64,000 nucleotides of DNA. Origin: Candidatus Trichofilum aggregatum (GTDB taxonomy: Bacteria > Chloroflexota > Anaerolineae > Promineifilales > Promineifilaceae). The DNA is taken from contig JADJUV010000039.1 of NCBI GenBank assembly GCA_016716885.1, forward strand, positions 1 to 64,000, given 5' to 3'. The stretch's first letter is position 1. Each line of letters begins with the position of its first letter. This document shows positions 55,581-63,647 of the stretch, piece by piece. The position numbers were made by a program, and so were the translations under genes. The notes under the pieces were generated by a model. It did not search any database. It worked only from the letters and a program-made list of their open reading frames with translations, and had not been told where the DNA came from.

Positions 55581-57212
55581 TCAAAACGTAAATCTAGAAT
55601 CATCAATCAATAAGTCCGACGACTTGTAAGCTGCGGGGTGCTCAACCAGGTAGCTGTATTGCACTAACGCTTTGACGGAGGGCTGGAGAGCCACATGCCA
55701 CTCCAGAAGATTAAGATCACTTCTCTCGGCGGGTTCTGGGGTGGCTTGTTCTAGTTTAACCTTGATTTGCTCATGGCGGGAGACGGGAATGTGATCGTGA
55801 AGTTCGACGTTCGCGGCCGCGGTCAGCAAATTCTGCACCTCTATTTTATACCCATAACGCAATTGGCGGTTATCGCGCAGGAACGTCTTATCCACTTCGC
55901 GCTTAACCAACTCCCGATTGACCGTGATGCGCTCTTCGACGCCAAAAAGAAGCTCCATTTTTTCGCCCACTGGGGCATATTCCAACTGGGTAGCGCCGAT
56001 AAACTCCTCGCCCACAAACAGGTTGCCCGGGCCAGCCAGGAACGGGGCGGTTGTCTTGTTGATCACCGTCAGGCGGCGGAACACAGCGTCGGTGTGCCGG
56101 GGTATGCCGATGTAATCCACTTTGGGGTCCAGCTCAAACTGCTGGATGGTGGTTTTGTGCGGTGCACCATCACTGGGAATATCGGTGGAGCCACCAATTC
56201 TGAAGGTGACAGCCACGCCACTGCTCTCGACGGTGGCGGTGGCGATTTCCGCTTCGGCTACGGCAGAAAAAGCCATCATATCGGCCGCCTCTTCCCTGGG
56301 GGCACTAGCAGGTTGCATCAGGGGCGCAGGCGCGGCCGCGGCCGCGCGTGACATCATTTTGGCCTGGGGCGGGGGCATGGGGGTAAACACGTTGATGTAC
56401 CAGGGGTGCAGTTCGGGGAGCTGCTGGTTAAGGGCAGGCCGGGCGGTGGAGACGGCCAATTGGATAGCGGGCCAATCTTCGCCACTGTTTTGGGTGATTT
56501 GGGCCAGGTAGGTCAGGCTGAGTTTGCCGCCGTTGTTTTCCTGCCAGCGCAAATCATAAAGGGGTTGCCAGCCCACATTTTGCACCACATAACTCAGCTC
56601 AACGGTGAAACTACCCGGTTCGCTGACGACGACCTCAACGGTGGCGCGGTACCGTTGCCGCGGCCGCGCACTTTGCATCTGCTTCAGTTCGTTCCGGCTT
56701 TTTTCTAGCTGTTTGTTAAGGGTGCGCTGGGCCACGTCCAGTTCTCGCAACTCGGTGCGGATGGCGGTGTCCTGCCCAGCCAGAAAGGCGACCAGGTCGG
56801 TTTGGTCGGCGATGGTGGTGCGGCCGCGGGATAACCCCTTGGCAAACTCCAGGGTCGCACTAGCCAGACCATCCAGGTATTTCATCCGGGCCATCAGACC
56901 GGCCTTGCGATCAGCCAGACCCCGGTTTTCATCTTCTAACCGTTGGATTTCCTGCTCCAGTTCATACACACGAGTCGTCGGTGTTTCCGTGTAATAGTGC
57001 CACTTGGTATCCACGCCCTGGATGCGCACGCGGGCGGTGCCACGCCCTGTCACCCGCACCGAGTCAGGCAAAAGCGTGGTGGGTAGCTCGTCCAGAATGA
57101 TTTTTTGCGTGGCAACGGTGACATCCCCTGTCCCTTGCCGCGTCACCCGCGCCCGGTCCGGGTACACCGTCACCTGTGTTACCTGCGAGGGAATGATTAG
57201 CTCGTTGGTCAT
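55581..57212 (-). CDS. DUF4139 domain protein (mucoidy inhibitor MuiA family)
   Basis: The 543-residue product starts at MTNELIIPSQVTQVTVYPDRARVTR (ATG 57212 behind AGGAGACGAT). An N-terminal DUF4140-like beta domain is followed by a coiled coil (YELEQEIQRLEDENRGLADRK and ELDVAQRTLNKQLEKSRNELK) and the long DUF4139 beta region, ending LVEHPAAYKSSDLLIDDSRF. No signal peptide. Biochemical function is unknown. The Ala/Pro-rich segment AAAAAPAPLM results partly from two overlapping GCGGCCGC sites (56331-56345). Confidence 0.85.
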   Translation of the reverse strand: MTNELIIPSQVTQVTVYPDRARVTRQGTGDVTVATQKIILDELPTTLLPDSVRVTGRGTARVRIQGVDTKWHYYTETPTTRVYELEQEIQRLEDENRGLADRKAGLMARMKYLDGLASATLEFAKGLSRGRTTIADQTDLVAFLAGQDTAIRTELRELDVAQRTLNKQLEKSRNELKQMQSARPRQRYRATVEVVVSEPGSFTVELSYVVQNVGWQPLYDLRWQENNGGKLSLTYLAQITQNSGEDWPAIQLAVSTARPALNQQLPELHPWYINVFTPMPPPQAKMMSRAAAAAPAPLMQPASAPREEAADMMAFSAVAEAEIATATVESSGVAVTFRIGGSTDIPSDGAPHKTTIQQFELDPKVDYIGIPRHTDAVFRRLTVINKTTAPFLAGPGNLFVGEEFIGATQLEYAPVGEKMELLFGVEERITVNRELVKREVDKTFLRDNRQLRYGYKIEVQNLLTAAANVELHDHIPVSRHEQIKVKLEQATPEPAERSDLNLLEWHVALQPSVKALVQYSYLVEHPAAYKSSDLLIDDSRFTF

Positions 57213-57300
57213 ATCGTCTCCTGGGGAAAGCATTTCAGCTATTCAGCATTTCAGCTTGAAGCTCAGCTGACCAGCTGACTCCGGCTGACTAGCTTCCCGG
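57213..57300. repeat. CAGCTGAC/CAGCATTT word array
   Basis: ATTTCAGCTATTCAGCATTTCAGCTTGAAGCTCAGCTGACCAGCTGACTCCGGCTGACTAGC (read in parts) repeats 7-9-base words. Related words flank 47107-47140 and 23515-23535. Confidence 0.65.
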
Positions 57301-58179
57301 CTAACCAGCTACGACAAAATGGACTTCAAATATCTTCGGCCAGAGTTTGCCGGTGATGAGAAAGGTGTTGGTTTCGGGCTGGTAAACGATGCCGTTGAGA
57401 ACATCGGTGGTGGTGCGTTCTTCGGTGGTGAGAAGCCCGGTGGCGTCTATCACTGCCACCACCTGCCCGCTGTTTTTGTCTATCTGCACAATCGTGTCGG
57501 TCTGCCAGATGTTGGCAAAGACGGTATTGCCGACACATTCTAACTCATTTAGCCGCACCACAGGCTGACCATCTAAGGTTACAGGGATTTCTGAGCGCAC
57601 GGCAAACGTTTCCGGATCGCGCACGGTGAGGGAGTCACTGCCGTTGCTCATGTACAGGTCAAGGCCATCATAACACAAACCCCACCCTTCACCTGCATAA
57701 GAAAAGGTATTCAGCAAAGCAAAGGTGTTTATATCATAAACAAAAGCGGTTTGTTCGCGCCAGGTAATCTGGATGAGGCGGTCTTCCACCCGTTCCAGCC
57801 CTTCGGCAAAATAGGTTTCGGCCAGGGGCACAAACTGGATCACTTCGCCTGTTTGGGGATTGACCTGACGCAGGCTGGATTGGCCGTATAACCCGGTGCT
57901 TTCGTAAAGGAAGCCATTGTAGAGGATTAGGCCCTGGGTGAAGGCGTTGGCATCATGCGGCCGCGTGCCTACCACCTCAGGAACCATATATATCACTTCA
58001 CCCGGTTCCGCTGGAGCCGTGGGTGTGGCGGTGACGGAAGGCGTGCTGGTGGCCGTGGGCAGAGGGGTGAAGGTTGGCGTCGCGGCCGCAACCATTACCG
58101 TCACCGTAGCCGCATCCGGCGTCGCGGCCGCGCCACACCCCACCAAAAACAGACATAACCACAAAACCCATTTACTCAA
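57301..58179 (-). CDS. Glutaminyl-peptide cyclotransferase (plant/bacterial type), lipoprotein
   Basis: The 292-residue product cyclises N-terminal Gln of peptides to pyroglutamate. The lipobox is LVGC (Cys 15). A Thr/Pro/Ala-rich stalk (residues 18-58) leads to a five-bladed propeller with the family blocks DANAFTQGLILYNGFLYESTGLYGQSSL, LNELECVGNTVFANIWQTDTIVQID, and VLNGIVYQPETNTFLITGKLWPKIFEV. It is outside the cell and lipid-anchored. Three GCGGCCGC sites lie within 180 bases of the stalk. Confidence 0.92.
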   Translation of the reverse strand: MSKWVLWLCLFLVGCGAAATPDAATVTVMVAAATPTFTPLPTATSTPSVTATPTAPAEPGEVIYMVPEVVGTRPHDANAFTQGLILYNGFLYESTGLYGQSSLRQVNPQTGEVIQFVPLAETYFAEGLERVEDRLIQITWREQTAFVYDINTFALLNTFSYAGEGWGLCYDGLDLYMSNGSDSLTVRDPETFAVRSEIPVTLDGQPVVRLNELECVGNTVFANIWQTDTIVQIDKNSGQVVAVIDATGLLTTEERTTTDVLNGIVYQPETNTFLITGKLWPKIFEVHFVVAG

Positions 58180-58212
58180 ACTTTACCCCCAGTCTCTCAG
58201 TCTCTCAATCTC

Positions 58213-59576
58213 TCAGTCTCCCTTCCCCACTTCCGCCTTCTCCCGCTCATACCTCACCCCACTTTCACGAGCAAAGCGACGCAGCGCGGTTAAAGCGCGT
58301 TCCACATAAAACTGATAACGCTCTTGTTTGCCCATTTTGTTTTCCGGCAAAGCAAACAAACCAAAATTTGCCTTCATCGGTTCAAAATGTTTGCTGTCGG
58401 CATGGGTGACGTAATGAAGCAACGCCCCCACCATGGTCTTGGGCGGGAAGATGACCGGCAACTGCCCTTGTAACAGCCGGGCCGCATTGATGCCCGCCAC
58501 CAGCCCCGCGGCCGCGTTACCCACATACCCTTCCACACCAACAATCTGCCCGGCGAAAAAGAGGTCGGCGCGGCCGCGATATTGCAGCGTTGGCTGGAGC
58601 ATGTGGGGCGCATTGATGTAGGTGTTGCGGTGCATCATGCCATACCGCATAAATTCGGCGTTTTGTAACCCCGGAATCAGCCGCAACACCCGTTTCTGTT
58701 CGCTCCATTTCAAGTTTGTCTGGAAACCAACCAGGTTGTAGAGCGTGCCGCTCAGGTTGTCCTGGCGCAGTTGCACCACCGCATAAGGCCGCTCACTCGT
58801 GTGAGGATTGGTCAACCCCACCGGACGCATGGGGCCAAAACGGAGCGCTTCTTCGTTCCGTTTGGCGAGCACCTCAACCGGCAGACAGCTTTCAAAAAAT
58901 GGGGGTCTTCCTGCTCAAACTGACGCAGGCTGATCAGTTCCGCTGTAGTAAGGGCGGCCAAAAACTGGTTGTATTCAGCTTCACTCAGGGGGCAGTTGAT
59001 GTAATCGCCTTCTTCCATCACCCCTTTATCGTAGCGAGAACCGCGAAAAGCCACGCTCATGTCTACCGATTCCAGGCTGACAATGGGCGAGATGGCGTCA
59101 TAGAAGTAGAGATATTCTTCGCCCCCACTCAGCCGGGCAATTTCTCGCGCCAACGCGTCTGAGGTCAGTGGCCCACTGGCGATGATGCAAGGAGTGGCTG
59201 GAACCTGAGTCGCTTCTTCGCGCACCAGTTCAATGCGCGGGTGCGCTTCGATTTTGGCTGTCACGATCTCGGCAAACCGCTCCCGGTCTACCGCCAACGA
59301 AGAACCAGCCGGTAAGGCCGATTCTTCGGCACAGGCCAGGATAAACGAGCCTAAACCACGCAATTCCGCTTTGAGTAAACCGGGCGCGGTGTTGGCTCCC
59401 TGTGAACCGAGGGAATTGCTACAGACGAGTTCGGCCAGTTTGTCGGTGACATGGGCGGGGGTGTTGGTGCGCGGCCGCATTTCATACAACCGCACCGACA
59501 AACCCAACTCCGCCGCCTGCCAGGCCGCCTCACACCCCGCCAATCCCCCACCAATAATCGTTAGTTGTTTGTTCAT
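58213..59576 (-). CDS. trmFO: tRNA uracil-54 C5-methyltransferase TrmFO (frameshift at 58894-58899)
   Basis: TrmFO is the folate- and FAD-dependent enzyme making m5U54 in tRNA. It starts at [25 protein letters not shown] (ATG 59576) with the FAD fold GGGLAGCEA, then [10 protein letters not shown] and FYDAISPIV. The frame ends at 58812 with an aberrant tail; the natural continuation [29 protein letters not shown] is in the next frame to 58213. One T added to TTTTTT (coding strand, 58894-58899) gives about 453 residues, normal for the family. Its presence argues for folate-dependent tRNA modification. Confidence 0.93.
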
Positions 59577-59770
59577 AAGGGTTTTAAGTTTCAGGTTTCG
59601 AGTTTCGAGTTTCAAGTTCCGAGTTTTTAGGCACTTACGTACCAGCATCGACAAAAAATTGTCGATCTTCTTGAAAAATGGAAGGCTTTGGAAATCTTTT
59701 GTGCACGGATAGGAGAAACACCGATGACTTTGGCTTTTATCCGTGTTTTCCTATCCGTGTAGACACCCTT
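59577..59770. repeat. AGTTTCG heptamers and an ATAGGA palindrome
   Basis: 59577-59632 repeats GTTTCGAGTTTCGAGTTTCAAGTTCCGAG words. 59704-59759 has inverted arms CACGGATAGGAGAAACAC and GTGTTTTCCTATCCGTG, a hairpin of about 17 bp that overlaps the annotated 3' end of the ADH gene. Confidence 0.7.
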
Positions 59771-60785
59771 TTTCAAGCGAAGTTTGGGAAAAGATGTAGT
59801 CTCTCAATCTCTCATCTCTCCAATCTCCCCCTCCCACCCGCAACAAAATCTTCCTCACCCCCGGCCGGGCGGCGTGTTCCAAAGCGGTCAGAGCCTGCTC
59901 AAGGGGATATTCACCGTCTATGGTGTCTTGAACAGGTATCTGGCCGCTGGCTAACAGGCGTAAGGCTGGGGTGAAGGGGCCACAGCGGGAACCCACCAGA
60001 TTGATTTCACTGACGACGAGTTTGTTCAATTCAAAAGAGACCTGACCATGAAAGGTGCTTTTGAGGACGAGGGTGCCCCGCGGCCGCACCAATCTCAGTG
60101 ATTCTTGCAGTCCCGCTTCATTGCCAGTCGCCTCAACCACAAAGTCAAAATGGTTGGCCGGGTAATCTTTGGTTTGTCCGGTAGCTAACCCCCAACGCGC
60201 CGCGAGAACCAGCGATGCCTCACTCCGACCCAGCATGATGACCTGATTGCCGCTCAAGGCCAGCACTTTGCCAATGAGCAAACCCAACCGACCCGGCCCA
60301 ACAACGGCGATGGTTTGGCTGGGGCGAATGGGGAGTTGCTCACGGATGCGGAGCGCGGCCGCGAGTGGTTCCGTAAACACCGCCACCTCATCCGCTACCT
60401 CATCCGGCACCGCCACCAGATTCACAATGGGCAAAGTCTGGTACGCAGCAAAAATGCCATCCTTTTTGTAAATACCCAACGTGCGCCGATTCGGGCAATG
60501 AGAGGGACCATCTTGCAAACAGACCGCACAAACACGGCAACCCAGATTAATCGTACCCACAACCCGTCGCCCTACCCAGTGCGCCTCAGCACACTGCTCC
60601 ACGACACCCACAAACTCATGCCCCAAAACACCCTGAAAACCCAAATACCCTTTGATGATCTCCAGGTCAGTCGAGCATATTCCCGCCAAAGTTATCCGAA
60701 TCAGGGCTTCATCTGGCAATGGTTCTGGTCGGGGAACCTGCGTTTGCAGCTCCACCAAACCGTTTTTTACGACTACCGCTTGCAT
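59751..60785 (-). CDS. Zinc-dependent medium-chain alcohol dehydrogenase
   Basis: The 344-residue product starts at MQAVVVKNGLVELQTQV (ATG 60785). Catalytic zinc: Cys in GICSTDLEIIKG and GHEFVG. Structural zinc: four Cys in LGCRVCAVCLQDGPSHC. NAD(P) fold: VGPGRLGLLIGKVL. It is near threonine dehydrogenase/sorbitol dehydrogenase-like enzymes; the substrate is not known. The native end is about KILLRVGGG (near 59830). The last 20 or so residues are translated from spacer repeats (CTCTCAATCTCTC words and the hairpin). Confidence 0.88.
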   Translation of the reverse strand: MQAVVVKNGLVELQTQVPRPEPLPDEALIRITLAGICSTDLEIIKGYLGFQGVLGHEFVGVVEQCAEAHWVGRRVVGTINLGCRVCAVCLQDGPSHCPNRRTLGIYKKDGIFAAYQTLPIVNLVAVPDEVADEVAVFTEPLAAALRIREQLPIRPSQTIAVVGPGRLGLLIGKVLALSGNQVIMLGRSEASLVLAARWGLATGQTKDYPANHFDFVVEATGNEAGLQESLRLVRPRGTLVLKSTFHGQVSFELNKLVVSEINLVGSRCGPFTPALRLLASGQIPVQDTIDGEYPLEQALTALEHAARPGVRKILLRVGGGDWRDERLRDYIFSQTSLEKGCLHG

Positions 60786-60937
60786 GACAACGCCTCCCAA
60801 AACCACAAACTAAGACCGCTCTGCCAGATATCCGGAGTAGAGGCTTTAGCCGGTCAAGACGTTCCGACTAAAGTCTCCACTCCTGTGAACAAACCCAGTA
60901 GAACCACCAAAATGAAGGATCAAAGAGCAAACAACTC
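60786..60937. repeat. Spacer with an element-A-like hairpin
   Basis: GGAGTAGAGGCTTTAGCCGG ... CCGACTAAAGTCTCCACTCC (60827-60885) is an inverted repeat that shares the C-TTTAG-C core and shape of element A but has different outer arms. No ORF. Confidence 0.65.
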
Positions 60938-61030
60938 AACTTTGACGAAAATTAGCACGACCCTTGGAAATCCTCTCAATCTCTCAGTCTCTTAATCTCC
61001 ACAGATGCGCTCAAAAACACCAAACTCCCT
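60938..61030. repeat. Dispersed repeat E, copy 3
   Basis: AACTTTGACGAAAATTAGCA, CGACCCTTGGAAATCCTCTC, AATCTCTCAGTCTCTTAATC, TCCACAGATGCGCTCAAAAA, CACCAAACTCCC. It aligns end to end with 42874-42972. Confidence 0.8.
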
Positions 61031-61080
61031 CACACCAGCTAACCATGTCTTGCGTCTTCGATCCTTCGTCAAGCATACAG

Positions 61081-62407
61081 TTACTTTTGCACCATTGGCA
61101 AGTAAGCATTCAATATTTGGTTTACCACCGCCACCGTGAAGGATTGTGAATGCGTTAAACCACCCGCATCCGTCACGAGCACGGTCACTAACGTCGAACC
61201 CGTCCAACCCCCAGCGGGGAAAATATCAATGTACCGATTAGAATCCAACGACACCCCGGCACTAGCATTCGGACTATTCGTTATGGCAAAAACGAGCGCA
61301 TTATCGGGTGTTTGTCCGTCATCGGTGTAAGCCCATAGATCAATGGCATTATTGCGTGTTGTCCCCATCAACATGAGTTGACTGGGCAATGGGGTTATCA
61401 CCGGGGCGGTATTCTGCGGGGTCAAAGTCCAGCCCGAATCTTGAAAGATGCCCAGGGAGATGGGGCCAGGATTGTGATTGGCCTCACCGGAGCTGATTTG
61501 GGGCGTCATCAGGGCATTTGGTGTGCCGCCAGGATAGGTATTCTCATTGAGATGGGAATAGCTAGAGCCTTGTTGCCAACTGCTAGGGGCATAAAGGCGG
61601 GGGCGACTGCCCCCATTCGCCGCATTTGCGTTAGGCCCATCAAAATAGACGCTGCCGCTGGTTAGCTGGTTAGCCAAAGTAGAAGAGTTATTGGGGAAAC
61701 TTAACAAGGCCTGACCGGCACCATTTTCGGTAAACCTATCATAGATAAAGGGGTAAGCAGTGCCATAACCCCAATTACCCGAACCACCCTGCACCCTCAT
61801 TGAACCGGTAAAACCCAGTCCGTGACCTAATTCATGAAGAACCACACTGACAAAATCATAGTTGCCGCCAGGGGTGTTACCGTCCGTGCCAAAATACCAG
61901 TTAGAGAAAGTACTGCTAAAGACAGAATCAATTTCCGGATCGCTGCCATTGATATCGTATCCGGCATATGTGTTGGCAAGAGCCGCAGGATACCAGGTAT
62001 TGGCCTGGGGTCGGTTGGTGAAATTACAAAAAATCATAGGGCCAGCCCCACCCAACGCCCCAGGGAGGCAGACTACCACTCCATTCGGCATTCACTTTAA
62101 TGGTCACGTTGGAGACAATAAGGGCTTCCCAAATGGTTACGGCATATTCAAAGGCGGCCTGAGCCTGGCCGGTCCAACCACCAATGTAGTTAACCGTAAT
62201 ATTGGCCGTAGGGGCCTGGGGAGCGAGTCCAACGGCATGGGGTGACGGGACAAAGGATGGGATTGTGTCTGATTGTCCTGCCCAGACATAAACCAATTGC
62301 TCGTTACGCTGAAATTCTAATGCGCTTTCTTGGGCCGCTAAAGGTGAGCGGGCCAAAAAGGCTACGAGCATTAACAAGACGGTGATTAAAACAAACCTGC
62401 TTTTCAT
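61081..62407 (-). CDS. Secreted zincin metalloprotease (frameshift at 62063-62065)
   Basis: The start is ATG 62407 behind AAAGGAGAAACAA. Signal peptide: MKSRFVLITVLLMLVAFLARSPLAA. The catalytic motif VLHELGHGLGFTGS (H-E-x-x-H-x-L-G-F) lies about one third in. The C-terminus has a Cadherin/He_PIG-like Ig domain (AGGLTHSQSFTVAVVN). The frame breaks at CCC (coding strand) near 62063; CC gives SLPPGALGGAGPMIFCNF and about 441 residues. The lack of GCGGCCGC (none in 1.3 kb) is unusual here and may mark a transferred gene. Confidence 0.84.
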
Positions 62408-62588
62408 TTGTTTCTCCTTTCTAACCATTGATCCTTTCCGGAAAGACCCTTTACTGACCATTTCTATGAGGGGAATTGGGTTCAGGTTGAAGGGGATGAC
62501 TCTCAGTCAAGGTGGGCCTGTAGCGAAGCAGAAAAAGGTGAGAGCGGAGAAGGCTCACCACAGGCTTTGGGGTTTAACGCGGCCGCGT
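62408..62588. other. Spacer between tsaD and the zincin gene
   Basis: One GCGGCCGC lies at its right edge (about 62579). No ORF, terminator or repeat match was found. On the minus strand the zincin SD sequence is at its left end. Confidence 0.4.
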
Positions 62589-63593
62589 TTATTGAAGCTG
62601 TAAGCTGGGAATCACATCCAGGTTTAGCCCCGCAAAGGCTCCGCGAAGATAATGTTGGTGACCCGCGGCCGCGATCATGGCCGCGTTGTCCGTGCATAAA
62701 ATGGGGGGGGGATAAAACACTGGCACATCTAGTCGCTCCCGCATGGCCTGCCGCAACCCCCGATTAGCCGATACGCCCCCCGCCAGATGAACCGCCGTAA
62801 CATTATGCGCCTGTGCGGCCGCGCTCGTTTTTGAGACCAGCACATCTACCACCGCCGCCTGAAAACTGGCCGCCAGATCATGCACCGGCAGACGATCCAC
62901 ACTGTATTTCTGTACCTCACGCAAGACTGCCGTCTTGAGGCCGCTGAAGCTAAAGTTGAAGCCATCGCTCATAACCGCCCGGGGAAACGAGAAGGCCAAC
63001 GGGTTACCCTCACGAGCCACCTTGTCAATGGCTGGGCCACCGGGGAACGGCAAACCTAACAGCCGTCCCACTTTGTCAAACGCCTCGCCAGCGGCATCAT
63101 CCAGCGTGCCCCCTAAATGTTCATACGCCCCATGCCCCGTTATCAGGTAAAGCTCGGTGTGCCCGCCACTGACCACCAGGGTAAGCACCGGAAATTGCAG
63201 GGCCGCGGCCGCGTCCGTCAACCATAACGAATAAATATGCCCCTCAATGTGATTCACGCCAATCAGCGGTTTACTGCGGGCCAGGGCAATCCCTTTGGCG
63301 GCATTGACGCCCACCAGCAAGGAACCCGCCAGCCCAGGCCCCCGGGTGACAGCAATGGCGTCCAAATCATCAAAACCCAGGTGGGCTTCAGCCATCGCCT
63401 GCTGAATCACCGGGTAAATGACCTCGATGTGTTTGCGCGAGGCTACTTCGGGGAAGACGCCCCCGTACTTGGCGTGTAAATCGGTCTGGCTGGCGATAAC
63501 GTTGCTGAGGATGGTGGTGCCATTTTCCACGACTGCGGCCGCGGTCTCATCACAAGATGTTTCGATGCCTAGAATGCGGGTGTGAGAAGTCAT
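62589..63593 (-). CDS. tsaD: tRNA N6-adenosine threonylcarbamoyltransferase TsaD
   Basis: The 334-residue ASKHA-fold enzyme transfers threonylcarbamoyl to A37 of ANN-decoding tRNAs, with TsaB, TsaE and TsaC. MTSHTRILGIETSCDETAAAVV gives ATG 63593. Metal ligands: HIEGHIYSLW (two His, about residues 115-119) and CTDNAAMIAAAG (Asp). Also typical are VSGGHTELYLI, FDKVGRLLGLPFPGGP and the late HLAGGVSANRGLR. The length is normal. Four or five GCGGCCGC sites. Essential in most bacteria. Confidence 0.96.
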   Translation of the reverse strand: MTSHTRILGIETSCDETAAAVVENGTTILSNVIASQTDLHAKYGGVFPEVASRKHIEVIYPVIQQAMAEAHLGFDDLDAIAVTRGPGLAGSLLVGVNAAKGIALARSKPLIGVNHIEGHIYSLWLTDAAAALQFPVLTLVVSGGHTELYLITGHGAYEHLGGTLDDAAGEAFDKVGRLLGLPFPGGPAIDKVAREGNPLAFSFPRAVMSDGFNFSFSGLKTAVLREVQKYSVDRLPVHDLAASFQAAVVDVLVSKTSAAAQAHNVTAVHLAGGVSANRGLRQAMRERLDVPVFYPPPILCTDNAAMIAAAGHQHYLRGAFAGLNLDVIPSLQLQ

Positions 63594-63647
63594 AGGGTTT
63601 CGTGTCACAAGTTTCAGGGGTTCTATGATATGTTTAGATGACCCAGT
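63594..63647. other. Short spacer, nothing specific seen
   Basis: A 54-base spacer with a TTTCAGGGGTTC word and no visible terminator. Confidence 0.35.

Larger units (their letters stand above)
73..63542. repeat. Highly iterated palindrome GCGGCCGC (about 125 sites, whole window)
   Basis: I read about 125 copies of the perfect palindrome GCGGCCGC (first at 73-80, last at 63535-63542), usually extended to CGCGGCCGCG. With roughly 57 percent GC, chance predicts only about three. Sites lie mostly inside genes on both strands and in different frames, giving Ala-Ala-Ala (GCG GCC GCN), Arg-Gly-Arg (CGC GGC CGC) or Arg-Pro-Gln/Leu. The partial GNAT gene at the left edge has seven sites in under 900 bases. 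Examples elsewhere: 1752, 5509, 13470, 21894, 44431, 53453, 56333. Long gaps fall over the STAND gene (about 16.2-19.1 kb), glnS (23.8-26.1 kb), GH4 (31.1-33.5 kb), LamG (35.2-37.7 kb) and the zincin (60.4-62.6 kb). Counts are by eye, with an error of a few sites. Confidence 0.93.

Noticed and set aside
55581..55584. Overlap of hflX start with the DUF4139 end as a coupled start
   Set aside because: HflX more likely begins at 55560 (MHTHETK), so there is a 20-base gap and no overlap.
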